Shown piece after piece: positions 57,958-64,000 of a stretch of 64,000 bases of DNA. Within the stretch, counting starts at the first letter, position 1; every line of letters starts with the position of its first letter. Both the position numbers and the translations under genes were made by a program. Origin of the DNA: Actinotalea soli (GTDB lineage Bacteria > Actinomycetota > Actinomycetes > Actinomycetales > Cellulomonadaceae); assembly GCF_017565425.1 (NCBI RefSeq), contig NZ_JAGEMK010000001.1:1-64000 (forward strand), read 5' to 3'. Below the pieces are notes generated by a model. It did not search any database. It was not told the DNA's origin and saw only the letters and a program-made list of their open reading frames with translations.

Positions 57958-60900
57958 CGATGGTCGACACGCTCTTCGGGCTGATCCCTGCGGCCTCGGC
58001 CGGTCAGCAGTGGGTGGCCGGCGACCTCCAGCTGGTCAACTGGGGCGGCTACGACGGTCACCACCGGGTGCGCCTGGCGCCGACCGCCACCCTGCTCTCG
58101 GGCGGGTCGGGCTCGGGCAAGTCCACCCTGATGGACGCCTACATCGCTCTGCTCATGCCCCACACGACGCCGTTCAACGGGGCGTCCAACGGCGGCGTCG
58201 TCGGGCGGCCACGAGGCAAGGACCAGCGCAACATCCTGTCCTACGCCCGCGGCAAGATCGACGAGTCCCGTACCGAGGACGGAACCGAGCAGCGGGTGCT
58301 GCGGGGGGACGGCCGGGACACCTGGTCGGCGATCGCGATGACCTGGGTGGACCAGTCGGGCAACCTGCTGACGGGGGTCCGGGCCTGGTACGTGCCCTCG
58401 GCCGCACGGTCCCTCGAGGACGTCGTCGCAGTGCGTGCGACCTGTGCGGGGCCCTTCGACCTGCGCGAGCTCGAGGGGCCCGCGACCCGGCGTCTGGGCC
58501 GCGCAGCCCTGGCCGAGGTGGGCCTGACCTGCTTCGACACCGACCGCGAGTTCACCGCACGCCTCCACTCGACCCTGGGCATCGGTGCGTCGAGCGACGG
58601 CACCAAGGCCGTCGCCCTGCTCGGTCGGATCCAGGCAGGGCAGCAGATCACCACGGTCGACGCCCTCTACAAGGCCATGGTCCTCGAGGAGCCCGACACC
58701 TTCGCGACCGCCGACGCGGTGGTCGAGCAGTTCGACACCCTGAGCCGCACCCGCGACCAGATGGTCACCGCGCGGCAGCAGGTCAAGGCCCTCGAGCCGA
58801 TCCGGGACCACCGTGCCGAGATCGACGCGGCCCAGGACCGGCTGGACGTGATCGAGGCCGTCGGGTCGTTCGACGACGGGACCTCGCCCGCGGCGCTCTG
58901 GCGTCACGAGAGCCGCCTCGGCCTGCTGCGCGCGGTCGAGCAGGACCTGCAGCGCGAGCACCACGAGGCGCAGCGTCTCGCCGCCGAGACCGCAGCACGG
59001 ATCGATGCCGCGCGTGCCGAGCTCGACGGGGTGCGCGAGACCCTCTGGTCCTCGGGCGGTGACCGGCTCGCCACGGCGCAGCGCGAGCTGAGCTCGGCCG
59101 GGGCGAGGCTCGAGGAGATCCGGCGCGCACGGGCCCGCCTCGACGAGCAGCTCGCCGTGCTCGGGGTCGAGGTCGCCTCCGAGGCTGATCTGGTCGAGAC
59201 GGTGGCGCGCGCCCGACGGGCGCTCCAGGACGCCGAGGCCAAGGACGCCGCGCGTCAGGCACTCTTCGAGGCGATGGCCCGGAAGAAGGGCGCGGCCGAC
59301 GAGCTGCGGGAGCTGCAGGCCGAGCGGACCGCGGTCGCGCGACGTCGGGACAACATCCCCGGGGACCTGCACGCCGCACGGGCTGCGCTGGCCGCCGCCG
59401 CTGGGCTCGGCGTCGAGGACCTGCCCTTCGTGGCCGAGCTCGTCGAGGTCCGCACCGAGCACGAGCCGTGGCGCGAGGCCTTCAACCTCGCCCTCGGTGG
59501 GTTCGCGACCCTCCTGCTCATCGACGCCACGCACCTGCAGGCGTTCCGCAAGGCCATCGACACCGTGCCCACCGCCCGACGCATCCGCTTCCAGGGCGTC
59601 GTCACGGGCATGAACGACGACGTGGGGCTGGACGCCAGGACCCTGCCCGGCCGGCTCGACTACCGGGGCGGGCCGTTCACGGGCTGGCTCCGCGGTGAGC
59701 TGGCCACCCGGTTCGCCTTCGTCTGCGTGGACACGCCGGGTGAGCTCTCGCAGCACAGCAAGGCCCTCACGCGGGCCGGGCAGGTCTCCGAGGGGTCCCG
59801 CGGGGCGCACGGCGGGCAGGGCCGGGCGAACCTGCTGGGCTTCACCAACAGCCGTCGGCTCGCTCTCCTGGACGAACAGCTCGCCCGGACCCAGCGGGAG
59901 CTCGCCCTCGCGGAGGAGGCGGTGACCGAGGCCGCGGCCCGCCTCGACGGCCACGACGAGCAGCTGCTCGCGCACCGGGCCCTGACCGAGCTCACCTGGG
60001 ACCAGGTCGACGTCGCGTCGGTCGAGGCGGAGCAGTCCCGGTGGGCGCAGGTGGTCGAGGACGTGACCTCGGGCAACCCGGAGGTCACCCGCCTGCAGCG
60101 GCGGGCCGCAGAGCTCGAGACCTCGGTGCGGGCCCTGACCGAGGAGCTCGGCCGGACCAAGGGTGCGGTCGCGGACCTCGGGGAGAGGTGGGCCGCCACC
60201 TCGGACGAGGTGGACGGTGCCCAGCACGCCCTCGACGCGGCGCAGGAAGCTGGCACGAGGGTCGGGACGGAGCAGCGCTCCTACCTCGACGGGCTGCTGA
60301 GCGGCGCGGGGCGGCCCGCTCCCGACCAGGACGGCGTGGCCCCGGGCGCTGGCCTGACGGCCTTCGACGGCGTCGTGGCCCGGGCTGGCGAGACCCTGAT
60401 GGCCGATCGCCGCAGCGCCCGGCACAGCATCGACACGGCGCGGGAGTCCTTGCGTCGGATCTTCGAGACCTTCGTCGAGCGCTGGCCCGACCCGAACCTG
60501 GGCAGCGACCCGGACGGCTCGTACCCGGACTTCGCCCGCATCCTCGAGGACCTGGGCACCAGCGGCCTGCACGAGCTCGAGGCCGAGTGGCGGCGGAGCC
60601 TGCTGCGCCTCTCGGGGAACGACCTCACGGACCTGCACAGCGCCCTGAGCCGCTCGGTGCGCGAGATCAAGGAGCGGATCGGCCCGGTCAACGAGATCCT
60701 CGCCGACCTGCCCTTCGCCGACGACGAGCACCGGCTGCGGATCGACGCACGCGACACCCAGTCCACCGTCGTGGCTCGCTTCCGCAAGGAGCTGCGCGAC
60801 CTGCGCGAGGCGCTCTCGACCGAGGCGAGCGACGCCGAGCGCGAGCGGCGCTACCTGCGGATGGCCAAGGTGATCGACCGGATCCGGCGCACCGCCCCCG

Positions 60901-61328
60901 ACTACGCCGACCTCGTCGACGTCCGCCGCCACGTGCGGCTGAGCGCCGAGAAGGTGGACCTCGAGGGTCGGCACGTCGCGCTCTACGACCACATCGGCGA
61001 GAAGTCCGGTGGTGAGTCCCAGGAGCTCGTGGCCTTCATCGTGGGTGCGGCCCTGCGCTACCAGCTCGGGGACGCGGGAGCCGAGCGCCCCCGGTACGCC
61101 CCCGTCTTCCTCGACGAGGCGCTGATCAAGGCCGACGCACGGTTCACCGGCCGAGCGATCGGGGCATGGCGCGGGCTGGGGTTCCAGCTGGTGATCGGGG
61201 CCCCCAACGACAAGTTCGGCGCCCTCGAGCCGCACGTCGACCTCAAGTACGTCGTCCTCAAGGACGGCAGCGGCCGGTCCCGGACCAAACCCGTCGCGGG
61301 GGTGGCCCAGACCGTGACCCCGGGTTGA
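57954..61328 (+). CDS. jetC: MksB/JetC SMC-like ATPase
   Basis: 1124 residues. Walker [10 protein letters not shown] is near residue 49. Long coiled coils (about 270-480 and 630-800) surround a hinge-like globular part near 490-620 ([30 protein letters not shown]). The C-terminal head has signature [15 protein letters not shown] near 1017 and Walker [17 protein letters not shown] near 1052. Full length and intact for MksB/JetC. In Wadjet it extrudes plasmid DNA so that JetD can cut it. Here no jetD/mksG follows: the next gene is an alpha/beta hydrolase. Confidence 0.93.
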   Translation: MTMVDTLFGLIPAASAGQQWVAGDLQLVNWGGYDGHHRVRLAPTATLLSGGSGSGKSTLMDAYIALLMPHTTPFNGASNGGVVGRPRGKDQRNILSYARGKIDESRTEDGTEQRVLRGDGRDTWSAIAMTWVDQSGNLLTGVRAWYVPSAARSLEDVVAVRATCAGPFDLRELEGPATRRLGRAALAEVGLTCFDTDREFTARLHSTLGIGASSDGTKAVALLGRIQAGQQITTVDALYKAMVLEEPDTFATADAVVEQFDTLSRTRDQMVTARQQVKALEPIRDHRAEIDAAQDRLDVIEAVGSFDDGTSPAALWRHESRLGLLRAVEQDLQREHHEAQRLAAETAARIDAARAELDGVRETLWSSGGDRLATAQRELSSAGARLEEIRRARARLDEQLAVLGVEVASEADLVETVARARRALQDAEAKDAARQALFEAMARKKGAADELRELQAERTAVARRRDNIPGDLHAARAALAAAAGLGVEDLPFVAELVEVRTEHEPWREAFNLALGGFATLLLIDATHLQAFRKAIDTVPTARRIRFQGVVTGMNDDVGLDARTLPGRLDYRGGPFTGWLRGELATRFAFVCVDTPGELSQHSKALTRAGQVSEGSRGAHGGQGRANLLGFTNSRRLALLDEQLARTQRELALAEEAVTEAAARLDGHDEQLLAHRALTELTWDQVDVASVEAEQSRWAQVVEDVTSGNPEVTRLQRRAAELETSVRALTEELGRTKGAVADLGERWAATSDEVDGAQHALDAAQEAGTRVGTEQRSYLDGLLSGAGRPAPDQDGVAPGAGLTAFDGVVARAGETLMADRRSARHSIDTARESLRRIFETFVERWPDPNLGSDPDGSYPDFARILEDLGTSGLHELEAEWRRSLLRLSGNDLTDLHSALSRSVREIKERIGPVNEILADLPFADDEHRLRIDARDTQSTVVARFRKELRDLREALSTEASDAERERRYLRMAKVIDRIRRTAPDYADLVDVRRHVRLSAEKVDLEGRHVALYDHIGEKSGGESQELVAFIVGAALRYQLGDAGAERPRYAPVFLDEALIKADARFTGRAIGAWRGLGFQLVIGAPNDKFGALEPHVDLKYVVLKDGSGRSRTKPVAGVAQTVTPG

Positions 61329-61518
61329 GGACGGAGTGACGTCGGGTGCCCGGTGCGGGCCGGCCAGAGGATCTTCCCGCACCCGCCGTGGCGGCGAGGT
61401 GTGGGTCGTGTGGTGATCATCGACCTCGCGGTGTGACCTCCCCGGTGCAGGGTTACCGTCGGAGACGGACCGGCTCGCCCTCGTCGCTGAGCCACGCGAG
61501 CTCGCCCTGGAGGCCTCC

Positions 61519-62187
61519 ATCACCCCCCTCGTCTTCGTGCACGGGACCCGCACGTCCTCGGCCATCTGGCACGGTCAGCTCGACGCGGTCCGCGCTGCGG
61601 GGCACGAGGCCGTCGCGGTGGATCTCCCGGGTCACGGAGCCCGCTCGCACGAGCGCTTCACCCTCGACGGTGCCCTCGAGACCATCGACCGGGCCGTGCG
61701 GGCGTGCGCGTCGCCGCCGGTGCTCGTCGGCCTCTCGTTGGGGGGCTACACCTCGCTGGCCTACGCCGCGCGGACGCAGACGGCCCTCGCGGGCCTGGTG
61801 CTGTCGGGCTGCTCGACCGAGATCCGTGGCAAGCCCGTCGCCGCCTATCGCACCATCTCCTCGGCGATCGCACGGCTGCTGGGCCGCCAGGCCTCGTGGG
61901 CCGTGGTGGCGGACATGCTCGGTGCGATGGGGCAGCACTCCTCGCTGGGTGATCTCGGCCGGTTGCAGGCCCGCGTGGTCCCCGTGTGGCTGGTCAACGG
62001 CCACCGGGACCCCCTCCGCCTGGGGGAGAGGGCCTACCTCGCGGCGCTCCCCGGGATCCGCCGTGCGGTCGTGCCCCGAGCGGGGCACGACGTGAACACC
62101 CACGCCCCCCGGGTGTTCAACCGGCTCCTGCTGGACGTCCTCGCCCAGGTGGCACCACGCGGGGGTGCCCTGGTCCCCGCCAGGTGA
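61519..62187 (+). CDS. Alpha/beta hydrolase, probable non-canonical start
   Basis: About 222 residues. Oxyanion segment VFVHGTRTS, nucleophile Ser in VGLSLGGYTS, Asp in NGHRDPLRL and His in RAGHDVNTH complete the triad. The only RTG start in frame is GTG 61537, which falls inside VFVHG and would remove the first core strand. No ATG, GTG or TTG exists between it and the upstream in-frame stop near 61414. ATC 61519 has GGAGG five bases upstream, giving TPLVFVHG, the usual N-terminus. An ATC start is therefore preferred but unproven. A TACCGT box lies at 61454. Substrate unknown. Confidence 0.7.
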   Translation: MTPLVFVHGTRTSSAIWHGQLDAVRAAGHEAVAVDLPGHGARSHERFTLDGALETIDRAVRACASPPVLVGLSLGGYTSLAYAARTQTALAGLVLSGCSTEIRGKPVAAYRTISSAIARLLGRQASWAVVADMLGAMGQHSSLGDLGRLQARVVPVWLVNGHRDPLRLGERAYLAALPGIRRAVVPRAGHDVNTHAPRVFNRLLLDVLAQVAPRGGALVPAR

Positions 62188-62224
62188 GGTCCTCGCCTGG
62201 TGCTTGCCTGGAAGCCCTGGCCCT

Positions 62225-62251
62225 CCACCATGTTAGTGACTAACATGGTGG
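62225..62251. promoter_or_regulatory. TetR operator overlapping a leaderless promoter
   Basis: CCACCATGTTAGT, one central G, then its exact reverse complement: a perfect 13-1-13 palindrome. It covers the -10 box TAACAT (62241-62246) and ends one base before GTG 62253. This is the geometry of an autoregulated TetR gene. Confidence 0.85.
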
Positions 62252-62252
62252 G

Positions 62253-62822
62253 GTGACCTCGCGCACCGAGAGAACCAGGGCAGCGCTCCAGGGCGCTGCG
62301 CTGCAGCTGTTCACCGAGCGAGGCTTCGACCACGTCACGGTCGAGGAGGTCGCTACCGCGGCCGGGGTCTCGCACATGACCTTCTTCCGGTACTTCCCGA
62401 CCAAGGAGGCCGTGGTCCTGGACGACCCCTACGACCCGGTACTGGGCGATGCGGTGCGTGCCCAGCCCGCGGCGCTCAGCCCGCTCGAGCGGGTGCGCCG
62501 TGCGCTGCTCATGGCATGGGGCACCCTGCCCGAGCCGGGCGAGGACGAGACCCGTGCCCGGGTCGCCCTCGTCGCCGGGCACGACGGCCTGCGGGCGAAG
62601 GCCTGGGCCAACAACCAACGGACCCAGGACGTGCTCGCGGACGCTCTCGTCGAGGACGGGGTGCCGCCCCTCGAGGCACAGGTGGCAGCCGGGGCCTGCC
62701 TCGGGGCGCTCATGGCTGCCCTGCTCGACTGGGGGGCCGGGGGCGAGGGCGGGCTGGGCGACCGGATCAGCTCGGCCCTCGGGCAGCTCGCCCCACCGCC
62801 GATCGCGGAGGGTGTGCCGTGA
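62253..62822 (+). CDS. TetR family repressor
   Basis: 189 residues. The N-terminal helix-turn-helix is the TetR type: ERTRAALQGAALQLFTERGFDHVTVEEVATAAGVSHMTFFRYFPTKEAVV. The C-terminal ligand domain is helical without recognisable ligand residues. It directly follows the 27-bp palindrome and overlaps the ABC ATPase gene (GTGA), so it likely represses itself and the exporter until an unknown ligand binds. Confidence 0.93.
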   Translation: MTSRTERTRAALQGAALQLFTERGFDHVTVEEVATAAGVSHMTFFRYFPTKEAVVLDDPYDPVLGDAVRAQPAALSPLERVRRALLMAWGTLPEPGEDETRARVALVAGHDGLRAKAWANNQRTQDVLADALVEDGVPPLEAQVAAGACLGALMAALLDWGAGGEGGLGDRISSALGQLAPPPIAEGVP

Positions 62823-63604
62823 GCGCCCAGGACGTCGTCCTCGAGGCCCGGGGGGTGACCCGCTCCTTCGGAGCCGAGGTGGCGGTCGAGGACCTCGACC
62901 TGACCGTGCGAGCCGGCGAGGTGCACGCCCTCGTCGGTCTGAACGGTGCTGGGAAGACGACCCTGATGCGCCTGCTGCTCGGCATGCTCCGGTGCGACAG
63001 CGGGACGACGTGCCTGCGGGACGGGGACGCAGGACTGGTCGACGTCCGCCGTCTGCGGCCCCCGGCCTGGGCCTCGGTGGGGCACCTCGTGGAGACGCCG
63101 TTCACCTACGCCGAGCTGACCGTGCTCGAGACGGTCCGGTGCGCGGCGCGGCTGCACGGGCTCACGGCTGCGGAGGCCGGACCCGCGAGCCAGCAGATCA
63201 TCGGTGCCCTCGCCCTGGACCACTGGTCGGGACGCCGGACCGGCACCCTCTCGCTCGGCAACCGGCAGCGGGTCGGTCTCGCCTCGGCGATGGTCCACCG
63301 CCCCGGACTGCTGGTGCTCGACGAGCCCAGCAACGCCCTCGACCCCGCAGGGGTGCTGGTCGTGCGGCGCGAGATCCTCGACGCCGCCGGCCGCGGTGCC
63401 GCCGTGCTCGTCTCGAGCCACCACCTCGACGAGGTGGCCCGGATCGCCGACCGGATCACGGTGCTCCACCGGGGTCAGGTGGTCGGGACCCTGCCCCCCG
63501 ACGGTGCCGATCTCGAGCGCGCGTTCTTCGCGATGGTCTACGGCGCCGAGGCCGACGGGCACCTCGAGCTGCCCGGCGACCCCGCAGGACCGAGGAGGAC
63601 GTGA
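62819..63604 (+). CDS. ABC exporter ATP-binding protein
   Basis: 261 residues. Walker A GLNGAGKTT is near residue 41, the signature is an altered TLSLGNRQRVGLA (LSLGN for LSGGQ), Walker B LLVLDEPSNALDPAG, H-loop SSHHLDEVARIAD. This altered signature occurs in bacitracin/lantibiotic-type ABC exporters. It overlaps the tetR stop and is coupled to the permease by one base (TGATG). Likely a drug or antibiotic efflux pump. Confidence 0.88.
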   Translation: MSAQDVVLEARGVTRSFGAEVAVEDLDLTVRAGEVHALVGLNGAGKTTLMRLLLGMLRCDSGTTCLRDGDAGLVDVRRLRPPAWASVGHLVETPFTYAELTVLETVRCAARLHGLTAAEAGPASQQIIGALALDHWSGRRTGTLSLGNRQRVGLASAMVHRPGLLVLDEPSNALDPAGVLVVRREILDAAGRGAAVLVSSHHLDEVARIADRITVLHRGQVVGTLPPDGADLERAFFAMVYGAEADGHLELPGDPAGPRRT

Positions 63605-64000
63605 TGCGCGCAGCTCTCGCGGTCGAGACCCTCAAGCTCCGCAGGGCGACTGCTCCACGGGTCGCCGGCCTGGCCGTCGTGCTCGGCGTGCCGACGGTCA
63701 CCACGGGGTTCATCGCCGCCGCCGAGGCTGCGCCCACGAGCCAGCTCGCCCTCAAGGTCGCCCCGATGCTCGTCGGGGAGGGATGGGAGGCACAGCTCGC
63801 GATGGTCGGTCAGATCCTCTCGGTGGCGATGCTCCTGTCTGCCGGGGTCGTGGCCGCCTGGGTCTACGGACGCGAGCACGTCGACGGGACGATCGGCGGG
63901 CTCTACGCGGTGCCCGTGCGACGACGTGAGGTCGCGGTGGCCAAGGCCGTGGTCCTCGTGGCGTGGGGGGTGCTCGTCCTGCTCGCGACCCTCGCCGTCA
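63604..64000 (+). CDS. ABC-2 type permease, partial
   Basis: The first 132 codons of a membrane protein that runs off the window. RAALAVETLKLRRATAPRVAGLAVVLGVP with a first helix, then a second helix near residue 75 and a third near 120, match ABC-2 permeases (WVYGREHVDGTIGGLYAVPVRRREVAVAKA is the typical loop). It is the partner of the preceding ATPase. Confidence 0.85.
   Translation, partial: MRAALAVETLKLRRATAPRVAGLAVVLGVPTVTTGFIAAAEAAPTSQLALKVAPMLVGEGWEAQLAMVGQILSVAMLLSAGVVAAWVYGREHVDGTIGGLYAVPVRRREVAVAKAVVLVAWGVLVLLATLAV

Noticed and set aside
61352-61383. Hairpin after the SMC gene as terminator
   Set aside because: The 8-bp stem (GGTGCGGG/CCCGCACC) has a 16-base loop and no T-tract; too weak to call.
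57864-61565. A 1233-codon open frame on the minus strand
   Set aside because: It is the antisense shadow of the SMC gene; such long frames are common at this GC content and it has no recognisable motifs or start site.
61329-62252. Possible remnant of jetD/mksG after the SMC gene
   Set aside because: The region encodes an alpha/beta hydrolase with an intact triad; no Toprim or DUF3322-like sequence is seen in any frame.

Overview
The window is about 73% GC and comes from an actinobacterium. Gene content and order suggest a Micrococcales-type organism (Cellulomonas-like); this is an inference, because no species-specific marker is present. There are no insertion sequences, phage genes, CRISPR arrays or inteins. 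Coding density is very high, with most operon neighbours overlapping by 1, 4 or 8 bases (TGATG, ATGA, GTGA). Many transcription units appear to be leaderless: a TANNNT -10 box lies 6-8 bases before an ATG or GTG with no ribosome-binding site.

1-14.2 kb: the 3' end of a 5S rRNA and its terminator, then a long co-directional block: TPR protein, HAD phosphatase, a 54-residue protein, tlyA, NAD kinase, recN, steA, steB, a degenerate MraY-like membrane protein, murJ, a glycosyltransferase, pyrG and a Nudix hydrolase. Except for the MraY-like/murJ/glycosyltransferase insertion, this matches the Mycobacterium tuberculosis Rv1691-Rv1700 order.

14.3-39.6 kb: heme A synthase and a two-gene ABC exporter diverge from a complete suf operon (sufR-B-D-ferredoxin-C-S-U-T), as in Rv1456c-Rv1466. 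A CAAC-N6-GTTG palindrome overlaps the sufR promoter. Then come a biotin ECF transporter (bioYMN), an ABC-F ATPase, SURF1, fabG-fabI, serB, the divergent pair glgC and glgM/glgA, an orphan ABC ATPase, NfeD plus an SPFH protein, and an rRNA/tRNA methyltransferase.

39.7-46.7 kb: an accessory minus-strand block. It holds an iron-complex uptake system (FecCD permease, ATPase, binding lipoprotein) in one operon with a CydDC-like pair of fused ABC proteins, plus a YdhK-type lipoprotein. A perfect 17-bp palindrome overlaps the operon promoter.

46.8-55.6 kb: YbaK and PEBP genes, then the SOS mutagenesis cassette imuA'-imuB-dnaE2 behind a perfect LexA box, an AI-2E family exporter, and tRNA-Leu(GAG) with a strong terminator.

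55.8-64 kb: directly after the tRNA lies a Wadjet/MksBEF-type SMC operon (jetA/mksF, jetB/mksE, jetC/mksB) without the jetD/mksG nuclease gene. Next are an alpha/beta hydrolase that seems to use a non-canonical start, and a TetR regulator with a 27-bp operator palindrome heading an ABC exporter operon that runs off the window.
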